Notes under the pieces: generated by a model | What the model was told of the DNA's origin: nothing | Seen by the model: the letters and a program-made list of their open reading frames with translations, nothing else | Database searches by the model: none | Position numbers and translations under genes: made by a program | From: Bedellia somnulentella | Taxonomy: Eukaryota > Arthropoda > Insecta > Lepidoptera > Bedelliidae | Direction: 5' to 3' | Length of the DNA stretch: 64,000 nt | Assembly (NCBI GenBank): GCA_963576735.1 | Contig: OY755177.1 | Coordinates: 8,804,001 to 8,868,000 of the forward strand | Shown here: positions 20,744 through 31,175 of the stretch, piece by piece | Position numbering within the stretch: position 1 is the stretch's first letter | Layout of the letters: the number at the start of each line of letters is the position of its first letter

Positions 20744-23700
20744 ATGGAAGAATTATGGATTTGTCAATTCGACCGATGTGAAAACCTAAAGAAGTCAATG
20801 AAAAACTACAAAAAGTCACCAAAGGATAGATTAACAAAATGTTACATAGAAACCAGATTACAAACTTTAGAAGAAATGTGGAAAGAATTTAAAGATGAAC
20901 ATAAAAACATTATAATGAAGATCACAAAAGCTGAAGAACGAAATGTTTTATATTTTACAGAAAATACGTATGAACACTTTGAGGAGATGTACACGTCTTA
21001 TAAAACTAGTTTAAAAGAGCATCTTCAACAAATTCTAGTGATGTCAGAAAGTTCATCTCAATCTCATCTTCAGGCCTCGAACCCCGCAAGTGATGGACAG
21101 AGATCAGTGAACAATGAAGTTAAATTACCAACTATACAATTACCGAACTTCAGTGGAAAATACGAGGAGTGGCAAACCTTCTACGATCTGTTTTGTTCTC
21201 TTATTCACAATAATACAAATTTATCACCAGTGCAAAAATTACATTACTTAAAGAGTAATTTAGTCGGAGAGCCAGAGACATTATTGCGAATCTTTCCTAT
21301 TACTGATGCAAATTACACAGAGGCATGGAACTTACTAGTGAATCGTTATGACAATAAACGATTTAATTGCAACGCCATACTGAAGATTTTATTCACTCAA
21401 AAACCAATACTTTACGACTCAGCAAGTGCAATCAAGCAATTGGTTGATACAACAACAACATGTTTAAAGTCATTAAATAATTTGAAAATCAACACCGATT
21501 CGTGGGATATTATAATAAATTATTTAATTGTGTCAAAACTGGATTCAGAGACAATGAAATCATGGGAGCAAAGTTTAAGTTCTGCAAATAACGAAGTACC
21601 CAGTTGGAACGATTTTAAACAATTTCTAGAAACTAGATTTCGATCTTTAGAAATGATTGAGAGCAACAAAGGGAAACTATCACAACCGAAATCTATTGTG
21701 AAACCAAAGGTCTTTCACGCTAATATAGGCAAAGAAGAGAAGAAGAAAGACCAAATGGAGTGTCCCCTATGTGACGGCGATCATTATATATTCAATTGTA
21801 AACGATTCGGTGAGATGCCTGTTCAGGAAAGACAGGAATTTGTGAAAAATAAAAGATTGTGCTTTAACTGTCTCGCACCTGCACATTCAGTAGTCAAATG
21901 TCGGCAGCCGACGTGTTGTAAGCGATGTGGACGCCGACATCATTCACTTCTGCATTTCGAGAGAGAACGGCACACAGACTTCATAAATGAGAGCCAGGGT
22001 ACATCTTCAGGTACAGTTACTGATACGTCGAGAGGTAAGCCTAATCCTTCATCTAATAATTTACAAATTGTATCAAATTTTTCACGCGAGCATATTATGC
22101 AAAGTAATTATGTACTTTTAGCTACTGCAAATGTTGTGATCAAGAGTAAAACTGGTGTCAATTATAAATTAAGAGCTTTATTAGATCAAGGGTCACAGGC
22201 GTCATTTATAACAGAGGCAACTGTACAATTGTTAAATTTAAAAAAGATTTCAGTCAGTGGTTTTGTGTCAGGTTTGGGAGAGGGTCAAAAAATGAGAATT
22301 AAGCATATGGTTTCTATATTTGTTCAATCATGCTACAATCCCAATGCCTTCATCAAAGTTGAGGCGTATGTTATGCGTTCTTTAACTACAATTATACCGA
22401 GTACTAATCTTAATATACCTGAGTGGTCAGAACTAAGTGAATTAGAGTTAGCTGATCCAGGTTATACCACACCGGGTAAAATCGACATTTTACTTGGAGC
22501 TGATGTGTTTAGTGACATTATTTTAGATGGAGTAGTTAAACATCCAAATGTTAATTTAATTGCTCAGAAAACAGTGTTAGGTTGGGTGCTGTCAGGTAGG
22601 GTATCTCAACAAATTACGACTGCGAGATGTAACGTATCAAGCATGCATGTTCAAATCTTAGATGATATGTTAAAGCAATTTTGGGAGATCGAGAATGAGC
22701 CAAATAATATACATAAATTATTATCCAAAGAAGAAGAGGCATGTGAAGACATTTTTGAGAAAACTACAGTTAGAAACAAGGAAGGAAGGTACGTAGTAAA
22801 GCTACCATTTAAACGTGAAAATCCTGCATGTGAAAATGGACGTTTGAGAGAAATAGCTCACAAAAGATTTGAATATTTAGAAAGAAAATTAATTAAAAAT
22901 GATTCGTTGCGTAAAGAGTATTGCAAGGTGATGAAAGAATATTTAGATTTAAATCACATGGAATTAATTCCACCGGAAGAAATAGATAACCCTAAAGCAG
23001 TCTATCTTCCTCATCATGCAGTCTTGAGAGAAGATAAGGATACGACCAAAGTACGCGTAGTTTTCGACGCATCGTGCAAAGGTGTCAATAATGTATCATT
23101 AAATGATGATCTTCTAGTAGATCCTAAATTACAGCAAGATTTGCGTCACATATTGATGAGGTGGCGGATCAATAAAATCTGCATCACTGCTGATATCGTC
23201 AAGATGTACAGAATGATATGTGTCGCTAAAGACGATACAGATTATCAGCGGATTCTATGGAGGAATTCATCAAATGAACCTTTATGTCATTACAGACTCT
23301 TGAGATTGACATTTGGCACCGCTTGTGCGCCATATCTAGCTGTCAAGTGTTTGCAAAAATTAGCTCGAGATGAGAATCATTTTGTTGTGGCTGCCAAGAT
23401 TACACAGAGAGATTTTTTTGTTGATGATCTTTTAACAGGATGTGACACTGAAGATGAGGCCATCCTTATATACAATGAAATGAACAGTCTCTTAAAAGCA
23501 GGAGGATTTGAGTTGCAAAAATGGTGTTGTAACAATGAGAATGTTATGCAGCATATAAGCAAAAATAAACGAAGTGATCATGATGTGCACCTCAAAATTA
23601 ACGATTTTATAAAAGTATTGGGAGTCAATTGGAATCGCTTGTCAGATAGGTTTGAGTACACGCTAAATATTCCAGAATCCAAACAGCCCATCACTAAGCG

Positions 23701-23809
23701 AAACATACTTTCCGAAGTAGCACAATTATATGATCCATTGGGATGGATAGCGCCGATTGTTGTTAATGCTAAATTAATAATTCAAAAGCTATGGATGGAA
23801 CTGGATTAG
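20744..23809 (+). CDS. BEL/Pao Gag, protease and reverse transcriptase
   Basis: A 1021-codon frame from the ATG at 20744. A charged, coiled-coil-like N-terminus is followed by a DUF1759-type Gag domain (about 128-305, LPTIQLPNFSGKYEEWQTF). Cys/His knuckles lie at about 340-352, 373-386 and 391-404. The aspartic protease (DUF1758-type) has LLDQGSQASF at about 479-488; the usual Asp-Ser/Thr-Gly is Asp-Gln-Gly, as in many Pao proteases. Reverse transcriptase follows with VRVVFDASCKG (770), ADIVKMYRM (816) and the catalytic FVDDLLTG (892). The A17/Pao region ends at EVAQLYDPLGWIAPIV. The frame stops at WMELD, where the family normally continues into RNase H. The next frame overlaps it by 19 bases and carries the rest of pol. 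A one-base deletion explains this most simply; translational frameshifting is possible, but no slippery heptamer is seen. Confidence 0.93.
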   Translation: MEELWICQFDRCENLKKSMKNYKKSPKDRLTKCYIETRLQTLEEMWKEFKDEHKNIIMKITKAEERNVLYFTENTYEHFEEMYTSYKTSLKEHLQQILVMSESSSQSHLQASNPASDGQRSVNNEVKLPTIQLPNFSGKYEEWQTFYDLFCSLIHNNTNLSPVQKLHYLKSNLVGEPETLLRIFPITDANYTEAWNLLVNRYDNKRFNCNAILKILFTQKPILYDSASAIKQLVDTTTTCLKSLNNLKINTDSWDIIINYLIVSKLDSETMKSWEQSLSSANNEVPSWNDFKQFLETRFRSLEMIESNKGKLSQPKSIVKPKVFHANIGKEEKKKDQMECPLCDGDHYIFNCKRFGEMPVQERQEFVKNKRLCFNCLAPAHSVVKCRQPTCCKRCGRRHHSLLHFERERHTDFINESQGTSSGTVTDTSRGKPNPSSNNLQIVSNFSREHIMQSNYVLLATANVVIKSKTGVNYKLRALLDQGSQASFITEATVQLLNLKKISVSGFVSGLGEGQKMRIKHMVSIFVQSCYNPNAFIKVEAYVMRSLTTIIPSTNLNIPEWSELSELELADPGYTTPGKIDILLGADVFSDIILDGVVKHPNVNLIAQKTVLGWVLSGRVSQQITTARCNVSSMHVQILDDMLKQFWEIENEPNNIHKLLSKEEEACEDIFEKTTVRNKEGRYVVKLPFKRENPACENGRLREIAHKRFEYLERKLIKNDSLRKEYCKVMKEYLDLNHMELIPPEEIDNPKAVYLPHHAVLREDKDTTKVRVVFDASCKGVNNVSLNDDLLVDPKLQQDLRHILMRWRINKICITADIVKMYRMICVAKDDTDYQRILWRNSSNEPLCHYRLLRLTFGTACAPYLAVKCLQKLARDENHFVVAAKITQRDFFVDDLLTGCDTEDEAILIYNEMNSLLKAGGFELQKWCCNNENVMQHISKNKRSDHDVHLKINDFIKVLGVNWNRLSDRFEYTLNIPESKQPITKRNILSEVAQLYDPLGWIAPIVVNAKLIIQKLWMELD

Positions 23810-25968
23810 GATGGGATGATATCGTTAATGGAGTTTTATTACAAGAGTGGTTAGAGTACAGAAACAGTTTGACACACGTTAAAAATATAAGTTTACCGAG
23901 ATGGTTACAAACAACTAACAACTCTCGTATCGAATTACATGTTTTTGCTGATGCCTCACAAGTGGCGTATGGGGCAGCAGTTTATTTAAGAGTAGTGGAG
24001 AATGATAGAGTGCACGTGAATTTAATTACAGCGAAAACAAAGGTTTGTCCTATAGAAAAACAAGTATCCATTCCGCGACTTGAATTATGTGGGTCAGTTT
24101 TAGCAGCTTCACTCATATCAGAGGTTTCACAGGTACTAAATATACCTAAGAGCCATATATTCGCGTGGACAGATTCCACAATAGTCTTGGCTTGGTTGAA
24201 AGGTGGTCCAAGCCGATGGAACACTTTCGTGAGTAATAGGGTGTCCACAATATTAAATATTTTGGACTACGACCAGTGGAACCATGTTACTACTGACATG
24301 AACCCAGCAGACTGTGCCTCTAGAGGTGTGTCAGCTTTAGATTTAGTGAACTGTGAACTATGGTGGAATGGACCTTCTTGGCTATCTGCAGCACATATAA
24401 AAGTTGAAAATTTTGACATTAGAGATACCGAAGAGGAAGAAAAAATAATAAAATTAAGTGCTTTTATTGAAACTGAAGAACAGTTAATTTCAGCTAAATT
24501 TTCAACTTTATCCAAAATTTTGAATGTTATTTCCTACTGTAGAAGGTGGTTAAGATTAAAGGTAAATAAAGAAAAAGGTTTAAAATTTAGCAAATTTGTA
24601 ACGACGGATGAAGTGAAGGAAACATTAATCAATTGTATAAAACAAGTTCAAGATATTGAGTTTAGAAAGGAAATAAAACAGTTAAAATTGCAAGGAAAAG
24701 TCTCTAAAAATAGTAACCTTCGCAATCTTTGTCCAATGTTCGATGAAAATGAGATTCTTAGAGTTAGTGGTCGAATCCAACAATCTCACACTGAGTATGA
24801 TACACAGCATCCAATAATATTACCTGCTCGGAGTTATCTTAGCAAATTAATCGTGTTAGATGCCCATAAAAGAACTTTGCACGGAGGACCACAAGTAATG
24901 GTTAATTATATAAGGTCAAAGTATTGGATCATGAGAAGCAAGGTACTATCAAAAAAATGTTTCCGTGAGTGCGTCACGTGCAAACGTTACTCTCCAAAAA
25001 ATACTGCACAATTAATGGGTCAATTGCCTGAAGTACGTGTCAAACCAAATAGAACCTTTAGGGCAGCCGGTGTCGACTACGCTGGACCAATTAATATACG
25101 ACTTTCAAAGGGAAGAGGAGTTAAATCCTACAAAGGTTACATTTGTCTCTTTATCTGCATGGCAACCCGCGCTGTTCATTTGGAAGCTGTATCTGACATG
25201 ACTGCGAACGGATTCCTTGCAGCCTTTAGACGATTCACATCAAGACGTGGCCATTGTCAGGACATTTATAGCGACAATGGCACTAATTTTGTCGGAGCTA
25301 ATAACACGTTACAATATATGTTTAATAATGCCAAATCTACATTTTCATCTGAGCTTAGAGAACTATTGGTACGTGAATACACTGCATGGCATTTCATCCC
25401 CCCCCATTCCCCAAATTTCGGTGGTTTATGGGAGGCAGGGGTCCGTAGCTGTAAGACACACCTTAAGAAAGTGATTGGAGATACCACACTTACATTTGAG
25501 GAGCTTTCTACTGTGTTATCTCAAGTTGAGGCTTGCCTTAACTCACGCCCTTTAACTGTTCTTAGTGATAACCCTAACGATCCTCTTCCTCTGACACCAG
25601 GCCACTTTCTGGTAGGTGAGCCTTTGCTGGGTTTATGTGATGAGAGTTATAATTTAACAAAAATTAGTCTTAATGAAAGATGGAGGTTAGTTCAAAAAAT
25701 GGTCAATGATTTTTGGAACAGATGGTCCAAAGAATATATTGTCAGCCTCAATCAAAGATTTAAATGGAATTCTAAAACCTCAGAACCAAATATCGATGAT
25801 GTAGTTATTTTAAAAGAAGAGAATATCCCACCGTGTAAATGGATACTAGGAAAAATTATCGAAAAACATACTGGTCCCGATGGTCTTACTCGTGTTGTAT
25901 CTATTAAGTGTAAGAACGGTGTTCTAAAGCGTCCTCTTAGCAAAATATGTGTCTTGTCAAGTACATAA
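23791..25968 (+). CDS. BEL/Pao RNase H and integrase (downstream part of pol)
   Basis: A 725-codon frame in the next frame, taken from 23791, though probably not a real start. It begins GLGWDD, which matches the sequence expected right after the stop of the upstream frame. RNase H residues are Asp54 (FADAS), Glu98, Asp128 (WTDST) and Asp174 (NPADCASRG). The integrase zinc finger uses His359, His364, Cys394 and Cys397. The core has Asp429 (GVDYAGP), Asp495 (YSDNGTN) and Glu548 (GLWEAG), the D,D,E set that joins cDNA to target DNA. A DUF5641-type C-terminal domain (about 640-722, DFWNRWSKEYIVSLNQR) is complete. All catalytic residues are kept, so the element is disabled, if at all, only by the frame change. 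Confidence 0.93.
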   Translation: MDGTGLGWDDIVNGVLLQEWLEYRNSLTHVKNISLPRWLQTTNNSRIELHVFADASQVAYGAAVYLRVVENDRVHVNLITAKTKVCPIEKQVSIPRLELCGSVLAASLISEVSQVLNIPKSHIFAWTDSTIVLAWLKGGPSRWNTFVSNRVSTILNILDYDQWNHVTTDMNPADCASRGVSALDLVNCELWWNGPSWLSAAHIKVENFDIRDTEEEEKIIKLSAFIETEEQLISAKFSTLSKILNVISYCRRWLRLKVNKEKGLKFSKFVTTDEVKETLINCIKQVQDIEFRKEIKQLKLQGKVSKNSNLRNLCPMFDENEILRVSGRIQQSHTEYDTQHPIILPARSYLSKLIVLDAHKRTLHGGPQVMVNYIRSKYWIMRSKVLSKKCFRECVTCKRYSPKNTAQLMGQLPEVRVKPNRTFRAAGVDYAGPINIRLSKGRGVKSYKGYICLFICMATRAVHLEAVSDMTANGFLAAFRRFTSRRGHCQDIYSDNGTNFVGANNTLQYMFNNAKSTFSSELRELLVREYTAWHFIPPHSPNFGGLWEAGVRSCKTHLKKVIGDTTLTFEELSTVLSQVEACLNSRPLTVLSDNPNDPLPLTPGHFLVGEPLLGLCDESYNLTKISLNERWRLVQKMVNDFWNRWSKEYIVSLNQRFKWNSKTSEPNIDDVVILKEENIPPCKWILGKIIEKHTGPDGLTRVVSIKCKNGVLKRPLSKICVLSST

Positions 25969-26274
25969 GTATGTTTTTAAATTTGGTATATTTGTATTTT
26001 AATAAAACGGTTGTTATGTATGAGACCAGTTACGTATGTTTTATCTATGTAATACAGTTTTGTGATTTTAAATTTAAGTTCACATTTATAAATTTTTTGA
26101 TAATATAGCACGGTGGGCGGTTAGGCTAGTATGTATTAAGTTATGCATTGAATTAAGTTCCGCCAATCCTAGAAAAGGTTTTTTTTTGTATCCGAGTGTA
26201 TTTGTTAAAAAGGTTTTGAAGCTATAAGTTTGTTAGTTATTTAATTTTAAGGAATCCTTCCTTGGTGGGCGGAA

Positions 26275-26422
26275 TGTTTAAGTAAATTGTTACAGTCCAC
26301 TCATATTTAAAATGTAAGAAGGTAAATTACATAATTTAGTCGAAATAAAATCTTTAAACAGTGTGCACGTCTTTCTTTCAAAATTTACATCAATTCTCGC
26401 ATTCACCCTTATCGCCCAGACA
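26275..26422 (+). repeat. 3' LTR of the BEL/Pao element
   Basis: 148 bp, two substitutions and one inserted T relative to the 5' LTR. Confidence 0.92.
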
Positions 26423-26426
26423 AAAG

Positions 26427-26580
26427 TATGGTAAATTTATCCCGATTGTTAACGATGAGAGGTAACAACGTGAGGAAACCCACATGACTAATTTGTATTT
26501 AGTCATGTGACAGTGTATTCGCACAAAAATGGCAATAGACCTGCGACCCATTGCGTGAGTACACTGTTCATATTATGCTT
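26427..26580 (+). repeat. Family S1 SINE, right part, split by the BEL element
   Basis: Continues with TGTTAACGATGAGAGG, GTGAGGAAACCCACATGAC, TAGTCATGTGACAGTGTATT and TGCGTGAGTACACTGTTC, as in the bodies of the complete S1 copies. Older and more diverged than those. Confidence 0.8.
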
Positions 26581-26869
26581 ATCTATGCTATGGAGTAAAG
26601 CAGTAAATTAGAATCAAATATGTTTGATACAAAAAGGGCTATTCTGGTTTATTTACATGCTGAGTTGCGGAACTTTGTTAGGGAAGTTTTCAGGAATATT
26701 GGCGAATTATAGGATTCATAGAGTAATATATAAATACAATGGATTTAGAAGTTGATTCTTCCAGTGCCACTGCTTGTCCAATAAAATCGGCTCTGGACAA
26801 TCGATTTTTTTAAAGCTTGTTTTCTCAGTTTTCTTTATTATCTACTATTATTAATTTGTACTATTAATT
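26581..26869. other. Spacer
   Basis: No feature recognised. Confidence 0.35.
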
Positions 26870-27225
26870 TATTGTTCATGTTAAGATGGTATTGTAAAAA
26901 AGATAGAAAAAGGAATGTTGAGATAGTTTGGGCACATAGAGAGGATGGATGATGAAAAAACTCGTAAAAGGGATCTAAAGAGCTAGTGTGGATGGTAATG
27001 CTAGTAGAGGACGACCATGCAGGACATACTTGGACCAAATTGAGAGTGTGCTCAAAAACTCAGGCGTCCAAAGTATGAAGAATAAAAAACTTGTATGAAA
27101 AGATTGATGAATGTAAACGAAGCCAGAGAGGTTTATCAGGATCGTACGAAGTGGCGATTGATAGTCTCTGCCTACCCCAATGGGAATTAATGGTGTGAGT
27201 ATATGTATGTAATGTATGTATTAAT
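26870..27225 (+). repeat. LINE family L-A, 3' fragment with broken coding end
   Basis: Contains remnants of FGHIERMDD, RGRPCRTYLDQIESVLK and a DRTKWR-like end across frames, then CTGCCTACCCCAATGGG and GTGTGAGTATATGTATGTA. The GRPR-rich C-terminus suggests an RTE-like element. Frameshifts make it non-coding. Confidence 0.7.
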
Positions 27226-27229
27226 TTGT

Positions 27230-28058
27230 GTACGTGCAGCGTTGTAAATAGACTGTTTATTGTATAACAAACGGAATAGCTAAATGTACAAACTTTTAAT
27301 CAGCAGTAATGCTATATATTGTTTGAGTGAATGATGAAAATTTTACCAGGTAACTCGGATACAGCTTAAACTACACAACGACTACTAAGCCTAAGTACTA
27401 TATATTCACAATTTAAAAAACCTACATTCCATCCCTGAAGATACGTGTTTAGTATTTACTCTTGCTATTCCCTGAAATAACCGTCTGGTAAAGACTACTA
27501 CTACTACTACACACACACACACACACACACACACAGAGAATGATTTATAATGATTTCGCCATCTATCTACACCAACGAATATAAGTATATTTTGAGAAGT
27601 AGTGTATGTAAATAATTTTTTGTTGCTTCTCTCGTGTCAAAGTGTTTTAGTTTTCTTTACATTTATTATAAAGAAACATGTACTTGTGGTTATAAATATC
27701 GGAAAGGTACTCAGAGCTTTAAACTGCAATTCCTTAGGCACGAGGCTTAGAAATGAGGTAGTACTATTCTAAACAGACACATTTATACAAGAAATTTCTA
27801 TAAATGAAAGTAGCAACTAAAAAAATACACAATGTTAAAGATCCCAGTCTAACCATTAAATACGGATAGCTCCGAATAATACTTAAACGATTTTCATCTT
27901 TTTTAAACCTTTTTGATCTCACTTTTCTACCAAACATTCGTTTATGTTATGAGTGTTTCAAACTGAATAGGAGACATTGAATTCGTGTGACAAAATATAA
28001 AATAACACATAAAACACATGCCAAAAAAGTACGATAACAAGATTTTATATTGTCTAAG
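27230..28058. other. AT-rich region with a (AC)n microsatellite
   Basis: An ACT-then-AC tract lies at about 27495-27536. No gene seen. Confidence 0.5.
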
Positions 28059-28059
28059 A

Positions 28060-28200
28060 TTTTTTTCAAGGGACTAATAGAAAAATTACAATTTATTTTA
28101 AGATCTCTCCCCCATTTAACACCCAAAGGTGGCTAAAGAACAACTAAATCTGAAGCTGTGGCTAGCACTTTTAGGGATTTATAGTCGTTAGTATGGGTAG
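28060..28200 (+). repeat. Family S2 repeat fragment
   Basis: Worn copy with AAGATCTCTCCCCCATTTAA, CCAAAGGTGGCTAAAGAAC, and AGGGATTTATAGTCGTTAG. Confidence 0.5.
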
Positions 28201-28339
28201 GCCGATATAGTTTTATACATTTGAACTAAATACGATATCTGGGTATCATCTAACCAATTTGTCCAAATCTATACTTATAAGAAATCTGTAGAGAGGTCAA
28301 TTCTGTACATGAAATATATTTTCAAAATAACTATCAGGT

Positions 28340-28386
28340 GGTGATTAGGGATCGATACTGATGCCAAAAATGCAATCAGTAAAATT

Positions 28387-28428
<42 letters not shown>

Positions 28429-28745
28429 GGTTTGTATGTTCCTTATGGAAACAAAAACTACTGGACGGATTTTAACGAAACTTGGTACAATTATTCTTTA
28501 TACTCCTGCGCAGGTTTTTGTATACTTTCCAGCAGAGAAGTAAAGGGGAATTTTGGGAAATTTGGGGAAAACGGGAGAAGTTACTCCATTTTTTAAGCTT
28601 CCGTCGCGTGTGCAGCCTTAATGGTTAAACTTACATAGAAATCATGTATTACGGAAATATTTTTCATAAAATTATCTAAAAAAAAATCCTCAACAGTTTA
28701 TGTCTATCTTTTACGGTTGACTCACAATAACACGTGTAATTCCTG
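28340..28745 (+). repeat. Helitron-type repeat fragment with (TCTG)n
   Basis: A (TCTG)n microsatellite at about 28390-28428 is followed by ACTACTGGACGGATTTTAAC and ATGTCTATCTTTTACGGTTG. The last stretch is also in the Helitron at 13810 (ATGTCTATCTTTTAAGATTG). Such bodies belong to lepidopteran non-autonomous Helitrons. Clear ends are not seen. Confidence 0.55.
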
Positions 28746-29361
28746 ATAGCTTAGCAGTTCGGAACATTCTGATTATATTTGTTTACTCTTACGTTTGTAA
28801 ACCTCTCACTCATCCCTAATTTAAAAAAGGTAACATTATTACCTATCCATTAAAAAAAGAGTCATAGAAATCGGTAGAGAAACACCGAAATTATACATAA
28901 AATAAGCCATCGCGCCCGTGACCTAAACCAAATCTTTACTAATTTACATTTATTAAAATACTAGATGGCGCCAGTAGTTGCATCCTTCATAACGTAATGA
29001 CTATTTTTTAGATTGTTATAAATACTTCATGGCGTTTTATTCCAAAAATTGCTATTAAACGGAAGCACTGAACCGTTCATTAAAGCGCATTCAAAATCAC
29101 CAAACTACACTGTTAAGGGAGTGCTATAAATTTCACGATCCACTAGTCATTAATAATGTCGAAAAAAAAGTTTTTCATTTCATCTCATTGAGCCATTTTG
29201 ATTTCACAATTTTACTATTGATTATCATATGGGTCAGCTTTCCGTATTCGATTACTACATTTGACTAATAATATTTGAATATCCAGTTACACATTTCACT
29301 ATTAATTCATTTTACACATCAACATTGATTTAGTGATATCAATATTGAAATTTCAAAGCAC
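28746..29361. other. AT-rich region, no gene seen
   Basis: Nothing supportable. Confidence 0.4.
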
Positions 29362-29370
29362 TTTATTTTG

Positions 29371-29611
29371 CTGTATAGTGTCGGCTTAGAATAGCACTAC
29401 CCCATTTCTGCCGGTGGGTGTACGTAAGAGGCGACTAACGGTATTGGGGCTTTTGAGGGATTTTTGGGCGATGCGGTTGGAGACCCATCACCAACAACCT
29501 TTATTTTACCATCTTTTCCCCACTTAACTTTCCAAAAGTGGCTGAGGAATTTCTAAGCTCTGGCTTCCTCATCTAGGGATTTATAGCCGTGAGTATATGT
29601 ATGTATGTATG
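29371..29611 (+). repeat. Family S2 SINE, full length, best preserved
   Basis: Runs from CTGTATAGTGTCGGCTTAG to TATAGCCGTGAGTATATG and (TATG)n. A 9-bp duplication, TTTATTTTG, is at 29362-29370 and 29612-29620. A good reference copy for the family. Confidence 0.88.
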
Positions 29612-29620
29612 TTTATTTTG

Positions 29621-30157
29621 AACTCAGTCTAGTTTTCGTTTCCAAACTTTGCAAATTTACGTATATACATATGTGTATATTATGCATGTACACAGACTAT
29701 TTAAATCATTACCCTTCCTATTAGCTTTACAGTAGTCGGGTGGAAAAATGTACAAATATCATTTTCTCGTTTATTTCCCTGTGTTTGTTCCACGTGATAT
29801 GTCTCGTTTCTGGCTTTTCACTAACTCGGAGTATGACATGTGCGTGTTCCAATAAAACTAATTTATTAACTCAACGTCCGTCGCATTCGTTTGCGAATTG
29901 TTTGCGATGTAGTCGATACTCACAGGGCTTGGTTACGGTGTAAACAATGTATAAGTATGTGTTACTATAAAAGGTGTAACCTATTACCTATGACATAATT
30001 ATTCGGCAAGATATTATAGATAGTGCTGAGTGAAAGCTATCCATCCATAGATCAACGATAACTATATTATTGCAACTTATCTAAGACGTCTTTTTGGTAT
30101 ATTTTATCCAACCCCCCCCCATCTTCCATATGTGGATAAGATTAACCTCTTTCTGTA
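29621..30157. other. Spacer
   Basis: A 67-codon frame at 29740-29943 begins with a hydrophobic stretch but has no recognisable family or splice context. Confidence 0.35.
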
Positions 30158-30158
30158 G

Positions 30159-30292
30159 GGCAAGCACGAGCGCTTATTTATTGACACGATAACGGTTAGA
30201 ATGAGATGGCAGTATACGATACTAAGTAAGTGCGTAAAAGATGGCTGCTTTATCGCACGCGATAACTAGTTTAAACACCGCTCGTGCTTGCC
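30159..30292. mobile_element. Small MITE-like element with 14-bp perfect TIRs
   Basis: GGCAAGCACGAGCG at 30159-30172 is the exact reverse complement of 30279-30292. The 134-bp unit has no coding capacity. No clear target duplication is visible, so the superfamily is open. Confidence 0.6.
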
Positions 30293-30417
30293 TCAATCTT
30301 AAGGTCCTCCAAGCGTCAAGTTATTAAAAGTGAATTTAAACTATGTGATTCATCATGATATTTAGTTCTATGTCCTCTGTAGCGCATATCTCTTTGTGAC
30401 GAGGTTTATATTAAAAT

Positions 30418-30783
30418 AACGTAACATAATAACATAAACGTTCCCGCCGAATATCCCCGAAGGGGTTGGCAGAGGTACTAATACTTCTGAACATCACGTG
30501 ACTTTGTCACTTGGTGTTCAGAGTACCCACGTTTTGCATGGACAGTGTACTCACGTGATAGGCCTATCGCCGTTTTGTACGAATACACTGTCACATGACT
30601 AAGTACAACTCAGCCATGTGGGTTTCCTCACGATGTTTTCCCTCACCGTTAACAACCATGATAAATTAACCACACATATGTCTTTAGAAAAGACAAATTG
30701 GTGTAGGCCCGACCCAGGATTTGAACACTAGTCGTTTGCACGATAACCGAGTGTTCTACCCACTGGGCTATCACGGTTGTCAG
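30418..30783 (-). repeat. Family S1 tRNA-derived SINE, complete copy
   Basis: Third full S1 copy, with a shorter centre. An 11-bp duplication, TATATTAAAAT, is at 30407-30417 and 30784-30794. Its head (minus sense ATAGCCCAGTGGGTAG) differs from the other two in the anticodon-arm region. Confidence 0.85.
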
Positions 30784-31099
30784 TATATTAAAATGATAAG
30801 AAAATATTGTTCATAAGTTTCCCGATGCAATATTTTAATCGCCTAAACACCTATCATGTTTTTAAATTCTATTAAAATTAAAATTTTATTAAAAATACCC
30901 ATCATTCTAAAAAAACGATAAAAATACTGTTACAATTGGTTAACCTTTAACTGGTGACAAGCGGTCTCACAGGCCGAGCGGTGTCAGTGAAATATCATTT
31001 CAACCCTTTCCCCTTGCTTCCTTTGTTTCAACGTCTGATAGAGTAAGATCCCAGGGCTCTCAGACGTAACTTATTTTTAAAGTAACGAAATTAACAGTA
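30784..31099. other. AT-rich spacer
   Basis: No feature recognised. Confidence 0.35.
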
Positions 31100-31175
31100 T
31101 ATATGTCGCAGCCAACTGGATAAATCAGCCAGCTGACAAAGCAGCTAGCCGCTTAATTAAACGCCGGCTCCTAGT
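31100..31175 (+). repeat. 76-bp inverted repeat, left arm
   Basis: Starts TATATGTCGCAGCCAACTG and ends GCCGGCTCCTAGT. Its reverse complement is at 35818-35893 with only a few mismatches. The arm itself contains several AGCC/GGCT palindromic motifs, which continue rightward to about 31250. Confidence 0.85.

Larger units (their letters stand above)
20294..26422 (+). mobile_element. BEL/Pao LTR retrotransposon, nearly intact
   Basis: A 6.1-kb element on the plus strand. LTRs 20294-20440 (147 bp) and 26275-26422 (148 bp) start TGTTTAAGTAAATTG and end CGCCCAGACA. They differ by two substitutions and one T. A 4-bp duplication AAAG (20290-20293, 26423-26426) flanks the element. The polypurine tract GGTGGGCGGAA precedes the 3' LTR. 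The sequence just inside the 5' LTR (TATGGTCCGAAATTGAGCC) is the primer-binding region. Two open frames cover Gag-Pol. The target is an older S1 SINE. Confidence 0.95.

Noticed and set aside
23791..23809. Programmed ribosomal frameshift between the two BEL frames
   Set aside because: No slippery heptamer or nearby stem is visible at the overlap; a one-base deletion is simpler. It remains testable with sibling copies.
28361..28543. Small protein with a Ser-Val-Cys-Leu repeat
   Set aside because: It is the translation of a (TCTG)n microsatellite in a Helitron-type repeat.
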